From assembly GCA_030639105.1 (NCBI GenBank), contig DAOWDI010000222.1, positions 1 to 7,654 on the forward strand: DNA of 7,654 nucleotides, given 5' to 3'. Made by a program: the position numbers and the translations under genes. The notes below the pieces were generated by a model that was not told the DNA's origin, did no database searches, and saw only the letters and a list, made by a program, of their open reading frames with translations. Shown piece by piece: positions 1 to 6,142 of the stretch. Position 1 is the stretch's first letter. Each line of letters opens with the position of its first letter. Source of the stretch: Gammaproteobacteria bacterium (GTDB lineage: Bacteria > Pseudomonadota > Gammaproteobacteria > Ga0077536).

Positions 1-186
1 CGCAGTGTGCTGGATCTGATCGAGAAATTACGCGGCGAGACAACTGTGTTCCTTTCGAGCCATATCCTGGCCGACGTTGAGCGCGTGTGTGACACAATTG
101 GCGTGATTCACGCGGGAGAACTATTGCTTGTGACCGGCCGCGATGAGCTGCGCGAGTACTTTCGGCTTATCCGTCGAGGGGCCTAA
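1..186 (+). CDS. ABC transporter ATP-binding protein, C-terminal fragment with an altered 3' end
   Basis: This open frame enters from the left edge and ends at TAA 184-186, giving 61 codons. It reads as the end of an ABC ATPase domain, the ATP-hydrolysing subunit of a membrane transporter. FLSSHILADVERVCD carries the H-loop histidine (about residue 21 of the fragment), followed by the strand IGVIHAGELLLV. This pattern is typical of ABC-2 type export ATPases (families that pair with an ABC-2 permease). Walker A, Walker B and signature motifs would lie upstream, outside the window. The tail is odd: from roughly base 128-165 onward the opposite strand encodes the start of pyruvate kinase, so the final residues (about TGRDELREYFRLIRRGA) are probably translated antisense sequence rather than the native C-terminus. 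ELREYF does resemble a normal linker after the ABC domain, so the exact switch point is uncertain. The family call is secure; whether the product works is unknown. Confidence 0.8.
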   Translation, partial: RSVLDLIEKLRGETTVFLSSHILADVERVCDTIGVIHAGELLLVTGRDELREYFRLIRRGA

Positions 187-213
187 GGTCGCGATGATCT
201 TGGTACGTCGCAC
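121..213 (-). pseudogene. pyk: Pyruvate kinase, N-terminal remnant (truncated)
   Basis: Read on the minus strand from GTG at 213-211 (TTG at 228-226 is an alternative start), the frame gives VRRTKIIATLGPSTDKP followed by KVLAQLIAAG. This matches the conserved beginning of pyruvate kinase, the enzyme that turns phosphoenolpyruvate and ADP into pyruvate and ATP. In intact enzymes the next residues are of the type VDVxRLNFSHG. Here similarity stops after the AAG, followed by HKQ and a TAG stop at 123-121. Only about 27 of some 470 codons remain, so no active enzyme can come from this copy. It starts 23 bases after pgk on the same strand, as expected for the fourth gene of a tkt-gap-pgk-pyk operon. 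The cut edge abuts the 3' part of the ABC transporter gene, which runs the other way. Confidence 0.75.
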
Positions 214-236
214 GTGAATATTCTTCAAGCCTGGTT

Positions 237-1397
237 CTAAACGGCGCGTTGTTCGAGGATGGCGACGGCGGGGAGCGTCTTGCCCTCGAGAAATTCGAGG
301 AAGGCGCCGCCGCCGGTCGAGATGTAGGAGATCCGATCGGTGACGTCGAACTTGGCGATTGCCGCGATCGTGTCGCCGCCGCCCGCGATGGAAAAAGCGG
401 AGGAATGCGCAATGGCCGTGGCCAAGACCCTCGTGCCACGGGCGAACTGATCGAATTCAAACACGCCGAGCGGTCCATTCCAGACGATCGTCTGGGCACG
501 TTTAAGGATCTCGGCAAAGGCGGCGGCGGTCTCGGGGCCGACGTCCATGATCATGTCATCAGGCGCCACGGCATCGGCGGCTACCGTTCGTGCTGGCGCC
601 TTGGCATCGAAGGCTTTGGCGCAGATCACATCGGTCGGCATCGGTATACCGCCACGCTCAAGTAGACGCACGGCCGTTTCAATCATGTCATTTTCACACA
701 GCGACCTGCCGATCTCGAACCCCGCTGCTTGCAAAAACGTATTCGCAATGCCGCCGCCAACGATAAGCTGATCGACCTTCGCCGACAGCGATTCCAGCAG
801 CGCCAGCTTCGTCGATACCTTGGCGCCACCGACAATCGCAACCAACGGCCGCGCGGGATCGCTGAGCGCCGTCGTGAGTGCGTCGAGTTCGGCGACCAAC
901 AGCGGTCCGGCGCAGGCGACCGGCGCGAACTGGGCAATGCCGTGCGTCGATGCCTGGGCACGGTGCGCGGTGGCAAAGGCGTCGTTGACAAATACTTCGG
1001 CGAGCGCGGCGAGTCGGCGTGCAAGGTTTTCCTCATCGGCCTTCTCGCCTTCGAGGAAGCGAACGTTCTCGCACAGTACGATGTCGCCATCCGCCATGTC
1101 GATGCCATCCAGCCAGTCAGCTACGAAGAGCACGTTTCTGCCAAGCAGCCGCGCGAGCGCATGCGCGACGGGCTCGAGTGAGTAACGCGGGTCGAATTCC
1201 CCCTCCGTCGGGCGTCCCAAGTGGGACAGGAGCATTACCCGTGCCCCCGCCGAGGCCGCCGCCTCAATCGTCGGCAGCGCTGCCCGCAGGCGCGTGTCGT
1301 CGGTGATCACCCCGCCGCGCATCGGCACGTTGAAATCTTCGCGAATGACGACTCTTTTACCGCCGAGCGCGACGTCGTGCATCTTGCGCATCGGCAA
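237..1397 (-). CDS. pgk: Phosphoglycerate kinase
   Basis: Cytoplasmic enzyme that moves a phosphate between 1,3-bisphosphoglycerate and ADP; it serves glycolysis and, in reverse, gluconeogenesis or the Calvin cycle. The full length of 386 aa agrees with bacterial PGK (about 387). Visible signatures are REDFNVPM (19-26) and LLSHLGRP (56-63) for phosphoglycerate binding, [11 protein letters not shown] (111-121), [16 protein letters not shown] (136-151), [11 protein letters not shown] (164-174), [10 protein letters not shown] (189-198), WNGPLGVFE (306-314), and the nucleotide-binding loop GGGDT (339-343) with [14 protein letters not shown] (360-373). The start is uncertain. TTG at 1397-1395 directly follows the gap stop codon and lies 5 nt after AGGGA in the gap 3' end. 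ATG at 1391-1389 is two codons further and 11 nt from AGGGA. The zero-base gap to gap implies translational coupling. It is followed by the pyk remnant. No terminator is evident. Confidence 0.97.
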   Translation of the reverse strand: MPMRKMHDVALGGKRVVIREDFNVPMRGGVITDDTRLRAALPTIEAAASAGARVMLLSHLGRPTEGEFDPRYSLEPVAHALARLLGRNVLFVADWLDGIDMADGDIVLCENVRFLEGEKADEENLARRLAALAEVFVNDAFATAHRAQASTHGIAQFAPVACAGPLLVAELDALTTALSDPARPLVAIVGGAKVSTKLALLESLSAKVDQLIVGGGIANTFLQAAGFEIGRSLCENDMIETAVRLLERGGIPMPTDVICAKAFDAKAPARTVAADAVAPDDMIMDVGPETAAAFAEILKRAQTIVWNGPLGVFEFDQFARGTRVLATAIAHSSAFSIAGGGDTIAAIAKFDVTDRISYISTGGGAFLEFLEGKTLPAVAILEQRAV

Positions 1398-2414
1398 TTA
1401 GGTCCCTGCGTTCATCAGCGCGACCGTTGTATCGAGCATGCGGTTGGAAAAGCCCCATTCGTTGTCATACCACGACAATACCTTGACCAGGGAGCCCGCA
1501 ATGACCTTCGTTTGGGAGGCCTCGAAGATCGATGAGGCCGGATTGTGATTGAAGTCGACCGACACGAGTGGCTCCGCGTTGTACTCGAGGATCCCCTTGA
1601 GGTCCCCAGCGGCGGCGTCGCGCATTATCTGGTCGATTTCATCAACGGTCGTATCACGGCTCGCACAGAAGGTGAGGTCAACGAGCGAGACATTGATCGT
1701 CGGCACCCGGACCGCATAGCCATCGAGCAAACCATCGAGTTCAGGCAGCACCAGTCCAACCGCCGCCGCGGCCCCAGTCTTGGTCGGGATCATCGATTGC
1801 GTCGCCGAGCGCGCGCGCCTGAGATCGGTATGGTAGCCGTCCGTGAGCACCTGATCGTTGGTGTAGGCGTGGATGGTCGTCATGATGCCGGACTTCAGAC
1901 CGATGTTCTCATGCAGAGGTTTTACCAGCGGGGCCAGGCAGTTGGTGGTGCACGACGCGTTCGAGACGATCTGATCCGAGGCCTTGAGAACATTGTCATT
2001 AACGCCGTAAACGATCGTCGCATCGATGTCTTTGCCCGCCGGCGCTGAGATTAAGACCTTCTTGGCCCCCGCTTCGATGTGTGATCGAGCTTTTTCGCGG
2101 CTGGCGAAAAACCCAGTTGATTCATGCACGACATCGACGCCAAGATCAGCCCACGGCAGCTTCGCGGGGTCGCGCTCGCTGCATACTTCAATACGGTCGC
2201 CGTTTACATACATCGCCCCGTCCTTGACTTCGACGGCGCCGGGGAAACGCCCATGTGCACTGTCATAGCGCGTCAGGTGCGCATTCGTTTGGGCATCCCC
2301 CAAATCATTCACCGCAACGATCTGTATTTCATCGGTACGATCCGCCTCGTATAGCGCTCGCAGCACATTACGGCCGATGCGGCCGTATCCATTGATCCCG
2401 ACTCTGATAGTCAC
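1398..2414 (-). CDS. gap: Glyceraldehyde-3-phosphate dehydrogenase (type I)
   Basis: Cytoplasmic tetrameric enzyme that oxidises glyceraldehyde 3-phosphate with NAD(P)+ and phosphate to 1,3-bisphosphoglycerate, the substrate of the next gene, pgk. The length of 338 aa is normal. The Rossmann motif [10 protein letters not shown] spans residues 6-15. NDLGD (36-40) holds the Asp that usually contacts the adenosine ribose, and SNASCTTNC (151-159) holds catalytic Cys155, with base His182 in [10 protein letters not shown]. The end [13 protein letters not shown] (314-326) is intact. [14 protein letters not shown] (192-205) is the beta/gamma-proteobacterial form. The residues that separate NAD from NADP use do not give a clean answer, so cofactor choice is left open. 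The start is GTG, fixed by a strong AGGAGGA site 7 nt upstream. It sits 99 bases after tkt and ends against pgk, clearly co-transcribed. Confidence 0.97.
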   Translation of the reverse strand: MTIRVGINGYGRIGRNVLRALYEADRTDEIQIVAVNDLGDAQTNAHLTRYDSAHGRFPGAVEVKDGAMYVNGDRIEVCSERDPAKLPWADLGVDVVHESTGFFASREKARSHIEAGAKKVLISAPAGKDIDATIVYGVNDNVLKASDQIVSNASCTTNCLAPLVKPLHENIGLKSGIMTTIHAYTNDQVLTDGYHTDLRRARSATQSMIPTKTGAAAAVGLVLPELDGLLDGYAVRVPTINVSLVDLTFCASRDTTVDEIDQIMRDAAAGDLKGILEYNAEPLVSVDFNHNPASSIFEASQTKVIAGSLVKVLSWYDNEWGFSNRMLDTTVALMNAGT

Positions 2415-2421
2415 TCGTTTG

Positions 2422-2428
2422 TCCTCCT
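2422..2428 (-). promoter_or_regulatory. Strong ribosome binding site for gap
   Basis: On the minus strand AGGAGGA lies 7 nt before GTG 2414-2412, a near-perfect Shine-Dalgarno sequence. It decides in favour of the GTG start and gives gap its own strong initiation signal inside the operon transcript. Confidence 0.85.
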
Positions 2429-2456
2429 AAGCGGATTAGATGATAAAGCCATATTC

Positions 2457-2471
2457 GCGGGCGTGGCCCGC
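2457..2471. repeat. Small GC-rich hairpin between tkt and gap
   Basis: GCGGGC (2457-2462) and GCCCGC (2466-2471) form a perfect 6-bp stem with a 3-base loop in the 99-base tkt-gap spacer. There is no T-run after it on the minus strand (GAATATGGC follows), so it does not look like an intrinsic terminator. A role as an mRNA-stability or processing structure is possible but unsupported beyond the pairing itself. Confidence 0.4.
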
Positions 2472-2513
2472 TCCCAACCGGATCTCAACCTCGTGTGAAC
2501 GCGCAACGGACTC

Positions 2514-4562
2514 CTAGCTCGCGGTGGCCTCGAGATAGCGCTTGATCGAGTTCTGGACGTGCGTGTTCGTGAGTTTGAAATGCTCATACAGATCGGCAGC
2601 GGGCGCCGAAGCGCCAAAGCCGTCGAGCCCGATCACACAGCCGTCGAGGCCGACGTACTTGAACCAGCCGTCCGTTGAACCGGCCTCGATCGCGATGCGC
2701 CGCCTGAGGCGTGCCGGCAGCACGTTCTCCTTGTATGCCGCATCTTGTTGCTCGAAAACATCCGTGCTCGGCATCGACACCATGCGCAGGCGTGATCCTT
2801 GCGCGTTCAATGCCGTCGCCGCGGCCAACCCCAGATCAACTTCGGAGCCCGTGGCGATGATCACGCCGTCCGGTTCACCGTCCGGTTCCAGCAAGGTATA
2901 CGCGCCACAAGCGATCGCTTCGACTTGCGCGGGGCTCCGTTGCTGCAGCGGCAGTCCCTGACGCGACAACAGCAGGCAGGTGGGGCCGTCGCGGCGCTCG
3001 ATCGCAAACTGCCAAGCCGCCGCGGTCTCCGCGCCGTCACACGGACACCAGACCGACAAATTCGGGATCAAGCGCAGTGATGCCGCGTGCTCGATCGGTT
3101 GGTGGGTAGGTCCGTCTTCGCCGAGGCCGATCGAATCGTGGGTATAGATGTAGATCGTGCCCGCGCCCATCAGGGCCGACAAGCGAACCGCATTGCGCGC
3201 GTAATCGGAAAAGACCAGAAAGGTCCCACCGTACGGGATGAACCCGCCATGGAGCGCGAGGCCGTTCATGATCGCGCTCATGGCGAATTCGCGTACGCCG
3301 TAGTGAATGTAATTCCCGGCGCTTGTGTCATGCGTCAGCGGCCGGGAGCCGGACCAGATCGTATTGTTCGACGCCGACAGGTCCGCGGAGCCGCCGAGGA
3401 GCTCCGGCAATACCGGGCCAATTTTTTCCAGCACCTGTTGGGAGGCGTTGCGCGAGGCCTGTTTCGTACCCTCGGATTGCATCTGAGCAAGGCAGCCGCG
3501 GGCGGTCTCCTGCCAGGTATCCGGCAGTTCGCCACTGACGCGGCGATCAAACTCGCGCGCGAGTTCGGGGTGCGCCTCGCGATACCGCACCAGCAGTTGC
3601 CGCCATGAGGCCTCGGCCTCGGCCCCGGCCTCCAGCGCGTTCCATGCACTTGCGATCGCCGCCGGCACTTCGAACGGCGGATGCGGCCAAGCAAGCGCGC
3701 CGCGGGCGGCAGCCACTTCTTCTTCCCCGAGAGCGGCGCCGTGAACGGCCGCGCTCCCCTGCTTATTTGGCGCGCCGTAGCCGATCACCGTGCGACAACA
3801 AATGAGTGTTGGCCGTGAATCTTCGGCCCTCGCAGTATCGATGGCCGCGCTGATCGCGGCGGTGTCGTGACCGTCAACGTCGCTGATGACCTGCCACCCG
3901 TAAGCGGAAAACCGCGCTGGCGTATCGTCGGTAAACCACCCCTCGACGGGACCGTCGATCGAAATCTGGTTGTCGTCATAGAAAACGATCAGTTTGCCGA
4001 GGCGAAGGGTGCCGGCGAGTGAGCATGCCTCATGCGAAATCCCCTCCATGAGGCAGCCATCTCCGGCGCAGACATAGGTGTAGTGGTCGACGACATCAAA
4101 GGTATCCCGGTTGAACAGCGCCGCGAGATTGCGCTCTCCAAGTGCCATGCCGATAGCGTTGGCGAGCCCCTGGCCCAACGGACCCGTGGTCGTCTCGACG
4201 CCGGGGGTGTCCCCGTACTCCGGGTGTCCCGGGGTCGCGGAGCCGAGTTGACGGAAGCGCTTGATCTGCTCTATCGACAAGTCATAGCCAGTCAGGTGCA
4301 GCAGCGCGTACAACAACATCGAGCCGTGGCCATTGGACAAGACGAAGCGATCCCGATTAAACCACGATGGATTGGCCGGGTTGTGCCGCAGATACTCGCG
4401 CCATAGGGTCTCGGCGATGTCGGCCATGCCCATGGGCGCCCCGGGATGGCCGGAGTTGGCCGCTTGCACCGCATCCATGCTGAGCGCCCGTATCGCATTC
4501 GCTATCTCGCGGCGGCTGGGTACGGCGTTGTCGGCAACCGCCAGTCGCACTGGTTCGCTCAT
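2514..4562 (-). CDS. tkt: Transketolase
   Basis: Thiamine-diphosphate enzyme that moves two-carbon ketol units between sugar phosphates in the non-oxidative pentose phosphate pathway and the Calvin cycle. The 682 aa are slightly longer than E. coli TktA (663). N-terminal ThDP domain: [10 protein letters not shown] (36-45), NGHGSM (77-82), GPLGQG (127-132), GDGCLMEG (167-174) with metal site DDNQI (196-200), and GAPNKQG..VHG with His274. Middle domain: [10 protein letters not shown] (421-430) with catalytic Glu425, EDGPTHQP (482-489) with Asp483 and His487, and LSRQ with phosphate-binding Arg534. The C-terminal domain is complete, including IATGSEV and [16 protein letters not shown]. All the active-site residues checked are present, in step with E. 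coli numbering plus 13-14. One variation is Cys506 in VWCPCD, where E. coli has WRPCD. Start ATG is preceded by GAGGT at 4574-4570, 7 nt away. It is the first known gene of the tkt-gap-pgk operon. Confidence 0.97.
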   Translation of the reverse strand: MSEPVRLAVADNAVPSRREIANAIRALSMDAVQAANSGHPGAPMGMADIAETLWREYLRHNPANPSWFNRDRFVLSNGHGSMLLYALLHLTGYDLSIEQIKRFRQLGSATPGHPEYGDTPGVETTTGPLGQGLANAIGMALGERNLAALFNRDTFDVVDHYTYVCAGDGCLMEGISHEACSLAGTLRLGKLIVFYDDNQISIDGPVEGWFTDDTPARFSAYGWQVISDVDGHDTAAISAAIDTARAEDSRPTLICCRTVIGYGAPNKQGSAAVHGAALGEEEVAAARGALAWPHPPFEVPAAIASAWNALEAGAEAEASWRQLLVRYREAHPELAREFDRRVSGELPDTWQETARGCLAQMQSEGTKQASRNASQQVLEKIGPVLPELLGGSADLSASNNTIWSGSRPLTHDTSAGNYIHYGVREFAMSAIMNGLALHGGFIPYGGTFLVFSDYARNAVRLSALMGAGTIYIYTHDSIGLGEDGPTHQPIEHAASLRLIPNLSVWCPCDGAETAAAWQFAIERRDGPTCLLLSRQGLPLQQRSPAQVEAIACGAYTLLEPDGEPDGVIIATGSEVDLGLAAATALNAQGSRLRMVSMPSTDVFEQQDAAYKENVLPARLRRRIAIEAGSTDGWFKYVGLDGCVIGLDGFGASAPAADLYEHFKLTNTHVQNSIKRYLEATAS

Positions 4563-4576
4563 GATGTCTACCTCGG

Positions 4577-4705
4577 TTAGTTGCGGAGCCTCTGATCGAT
4601 CCCCGCGGCAATCTCGTAATTCGCCAGCCCCGATATCGCGCTCGGGAAAAGCGGGCCGTCAATCTTGCATGAGCGTTTATGCGGGGACCCGTCGGGACCG
4701 CCCAT
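4577..4705 (-). CDS. Possible 42-aa small protein or gene remnant just upstream of tkt
   Basis: On the minus strand ATG 4705-4703 opens a 42-codon frame ending in TAA 4579-4577, only 14 bases before the tkt start and immediately before the tkt Shine-Dalgarno. The product begins [14 protein letters not shown] and ends with [17 protein letters not shown], which reads like ordinary soluble protein rather than random antisense sequence. I do not recognise a family. The same frame is open upstream to a stop at 4756-4754, so this could also be the tail of a decayed gene. No good Shine-Dalgarno precedes the ATG, and the region probably also carries the tkt leader. It could act as a leader peptide coupled to tkt, or be chance. 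Confidence 0.25.
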   Translation of the reverse strand: MGGPDGSPHKRSCKIDGPLFPSAISGLANYEIAAGIDQRLRN

Positions 4706-4730
4706 CTTAACGTGGTGGGCGGGTTGGCAA
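4698..4730 (-). promoter_or_regulatory. Possible tkt operon promoter overlapped by a 7-bp dyad
   Basis: On the minus strand TTGCCA (4730-4725) and TAAGAT (4709-4704) resemble -35 and -10 boxes (5/6 and 4/6 matches) with a rather short 15-nt spacer. This would place the transcript start near 4697, about 135 bases before tkt. CCGCCCA (4698-4704) and its exact inverse TGGGCGG (4716-4722), separated by 11 bases, overlap the -10 box and the spacer, where a repressor or a leader hairpin could act. The pairing is seen directly; the promoter and operator roles are inference from position and weak consensus matches. Confidence 0.25.
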
Positions 4731-4894
4731 AAGCACGAGGACGTAGAAAAACCCTATCAATACGCAAGAGTGCCGAAATAGGGGGTCCCGATGCCATTGC
4801 CATACCCGAGATCGTGGCGTACAGAGCAATTGGTGAGGTCGATATCTTCATCAATTTCTTCTCAGAGGTTTTTCGACAGCTTCAACGTTGCACT

Positions 4895-4958
4895 AACCTG
4901 CCCTTGAGAGCGACCAACTGAAGCGGCGGCGAAAGAAGGACGTTGTCAAGGGCAGGTT
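4895..4958. repeat. 13-bp perfect inverted repeat with 38-base spacer
   Basis: AACCTGCCCTTGA (4895-4907) is repeated in exact inverse as TCAAGGGCAGGTT (4946-4958). The right arm contains the stop codon of the toxin remnant. On the minus strand the outer 7-mers are GCTCAAC (4962-4956) and GTTAGTG (4897-4891), which resemble integron attC R boxes (RYYYAAC fits fully, GTTRRRY in 5 of 7). However, the 6 bases between the R and L positions are also paired, unlike a typical attC. Alternatives are the ends of a tiny MITE-like element or a bidirectional hairpin; neither arm is followed by a T-run. The repeat itself is certain; its role is not. Confidence 0.6.
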
Positions 4959-5098
4959 GAGCGCGTAGGTTTCATTTGGCGATCGCGCCAATAGCCAGGC
5001 TCTCTGTGTATGTGTGCTACGGCGACAATGACGATTTCATCATTCGTCACCTCGCAGATCAGACTGTATTGAAATCGATATGTTCGACAGCGCCAACT
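4946..5098 (-). pseudogene. RelE/ParE-family toxin, C-terminal remnant
   Basis: On the minus strand the frame ending at TGA 4948-4946 reads CRTYRFQYSLICEV, then TNDEIVIVAVAH and IHREPGYWRDR, then an 11-residue tail. This closely follows the C-terminal half of RelE/ParE-superfamily toxins (pattern RRFPYxIxYxVxxDEIxVxAVAHxxRxPGYWRxR). These small proteins are usually partnered with an antitoxin; RelE types cleave mRNA at the ribosome and ParE types target gyrase. The N-terminal half is missing. Upstream of about base 5083-5104 the DNA instead matches another decayed gene in a different frame. The tail after YWRDR lies in the arm of an inverted repeat and is probably not native. No antitoxin gene is visible. 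A working toxin is unlikely. Confidence 0.7.
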
Positions 5099-5346
5099 AA
5101 GTGAACTTTTATCCCCATATAGTAATGTGGCATGTGGTCTACGGGAAAGGTTAGCGATTTTTTTTCATTGTTGTTTTTATTTGACCCCGCCGGCCATCCG
5201 GCGTTTCACTATCATGGTGTTTTTCCAGGCCCTCATATAATTCTAGCTCGTAGTCTTCTTCAACCAAGATTTCCTATCAATCTACCATCAAGCATAAAAT
5301 TCTTTTTTGGATATGTTTCTTGTAGTGCTTCTACAATTTGTCGGTA
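5099..5346 (-). pseudogene. Frameshifted remnant of a small PD-(D/E)XK-nuclease-like protein
   Basis: Three minus-strand frames in succession give one coherent protein. The first, 5346-5263, reads YRQIVEALQETYP then FMLDGRLIGNLG. The second, 5264-5160, reads VEEDYELELYEGLEKHHD then TPDGRRGQIKTTMKK. The third, 5157-5099, reads SLTFPVDHMPHYYMGIKVHL. I recall this pattern (LDGRLIGxxGE, HD, PDGRxVQIKxT, YYxGxK) from a family of hypothetical proteins of under 200 aa. The spaced E..D..QxK residues suggest a PD-(D/E)XK nuclease fold, which is inference. The first shift falls where the GE of the motif should be; the second is at a run of eight A. The gene stops at the toxin remnant. The stretch is AT-rich compared with its neighbours, a sign of foreign origin. 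Similarity may continue to about 5367, under the start of the next gene. Confidence 0.6.
5332..5337 (+). promoter_or_regulatory. Possible -10 box directly before the secreted-protein gene
   Basis: TACAAT (5/6 to TATAAT) ends 9 bases before ATG 5347, with a poor -35 candidate TTGGAT at 5307-5312 and a long 19-base spacer. If used, transcription would start about at the ATG and give a nearly leaderless mRNA, which would fit the absence of a Shine-Dalgarno. The evidence is weak. Confidence 0.2.
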
Positions 5347-6132
5347 ATGCGCAAGACGGTCAATAATCGCTCCCTGGGTATTTTGCTGTGCATTGGTCTC
5401 CTTGCCGGGATGCAGGCCCATGCTCAATCGCTGGTGCCCGCCGTCGATTACACCATCGAACAGATGCCGGTATATGAGAGTGCCAGTAAAGTTGTCCTGC
5501 GCCTGGATCCGGCGGTGTTGGCGGCTTGCGCCGAACTCAAGGCCGTCCTGGTGCAGTCCGCCTCGGCACTGGCGGCAATACTCGACGAGCGGTCCGCCAT
5601 CGATTGCAAGGCGGATGCAGCGGGGGAACTACCGTTTCGTTTTGTGGTGCCTGAGGTGGCCCGTCCAACCCGCTTTGCGTGGGAGTTCCAGGCGTGCGAT
5701 ACGCGCCAGCAGTGCAATCCGGCGGGTACGGTCGAGTTTATCGCCCTGCCACCGGACTACCTGCAGCCCGTCATCGAGTGGAGCCGCAAGCATACGCTGT
5801 TCGTAGCCGATGCCGACGGCTGGCTGGTCGCGTTTCTCGATCGGCTCGGCGTCGAGTACACACAGAACCGCCGCGAGGCCGCCGCCGAGACGGATATCGT
5901 GAGCTTGGTGACCATGACGGCACCGGATACGGTACGACAAGACATGCCCCACGGGCGCTTCAAGCGCATCATCGAGTTTCACGATTACCCATCCGTACAA
6001 CCGCTGGTGTGGGTCGATTCATCCCCGGAAGGCGTCGTTATCGCAGTTCGATTTCCTCTCATTCATGAAATCGCCCGCGATGCCGCCAATAAGAAGATAT
6101 TCTACGAGTTATTTCAGCGCCTGTTCAGATAG
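5347..6132 (+). CDS. Secreted protein of unknown function, 261 aa
   Basis: I do not recognise this family. The product begins MRKTVNNRSLGILLCIGLLAGMQ and continues to AHA (24-26), a classic Sec signal peptide with likely cleavage before QSLVP. The mature part has no further membrane segment and four cysteines (61, 87, 117, 123), compatible with two periplasmic disulphides. An N-terminal half with short beta-rich stretches (FRFVVPEV, FAWEFQACD) leads to a C-terminal half with alternating strands and helices (ADGWLVAFLDRLGVEYTQ, DIVSLVTM, LVWVDSSPEGVVIAVRFPL) and the basic end IFYELFQRLFR. ATG 5347 is chosen because the signal peptide follows directly; TTG 5338 in the same frame would add three residues. 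Neither has a Shine-Dalgarno. The stop overlaps the Shine-Dalgarno of the next gene, so the two form an operon and probably act together. The first few codons may come from the adjoining gene remnant. Confidence 0.75.
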   Translation: MRKTVNNRSLGILLCIGLLAGMQAHAQSLVPAVDYTIEQMPVYESASKVVLRLDPAVLAACAELKAVLVQSASALAAILDERSAIDCKADAAGELPFRFVVPEVARPTRFAWEFQACDTRQQCNPAGTVEFIALPPDYLQPVIEWSRKHTLFVADADGWLVAFLDRLGVEYTQNRREAAAETDIVSLVTMTAPDTVRQDMPHGRFKRIIEFHDYPSVQPLVWVDSSPEGVVIAVRFPLIHEIARDAANKKIFYELFQRLFR

Positions 6133-6137
6133 AGGAG
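6132..6137 (+). promoter_or_regulatory. Ribosome binding site overlapping the upstream stop codon
   Basis: GAGGAG shares its first base with the TAG stop (6130-6132) of the secreted-protein gene and lies 5 nt before ATG 6143 and 8 nt before ATG 6146. It rules out the longer upstream start in the same frame (ATG 6065) and indicates translational coupling of the two genes. Confidence 0.75.
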
Positions 6138-6142
6138 CCGTA

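Noticed and set aside
187..236. Convergent terminator between the ABC transporter end and pgk
   Set aside because: Only a weak ACGT-CGC-ACGT pairing is present, and the stretch is better explained as the pyk start region.
2457..2471. Hairpin between tkt and gap as an intrinsic terminator
   Set aside because: No T-run follows on the transcribed side and gap has no separate promoter that I can see, so termination here would be unexpected.
3087..3608. 173-codon plus-strand open frame inside tkt
   Set aside because: It is antisense to a fully conserved transketolase and is arginine/glycine/alanine-rich without any motif; a shadow. The same applies to plus-strand frames within gap and pgk.
4563..4800. 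CbbR-type (LysR) operator upstream of tkt, which would mark a Calvin-cycle operon
   Set aside because: No clear TTA-N7/8-TAA site and no RuBisCO, phosphoribulokinase or cbbR gene in the window.
4866..4880. AGGTTTTTCGACAGC as an insertion-sequence end
   Set aside because: It is reminiscent of some IS termini, but no transposase, matching partner end or target duplication is visible.
4679..4921. 80-codon plus-strand frame ([15 protein letters not shown] onward)
   Set aside because: No Shine-Dalgarno, no recognisable family, overlaps the inverted repeat and the likely tkt leader on the other strand; not enough to call a gene.
5158..5165. Run of eight T on the plus strand as a terminator
   Set aside because: No GC-rich stem precedes it on the plus strand; it is better explained as the A8 run inside the decayed minus-strand gene.
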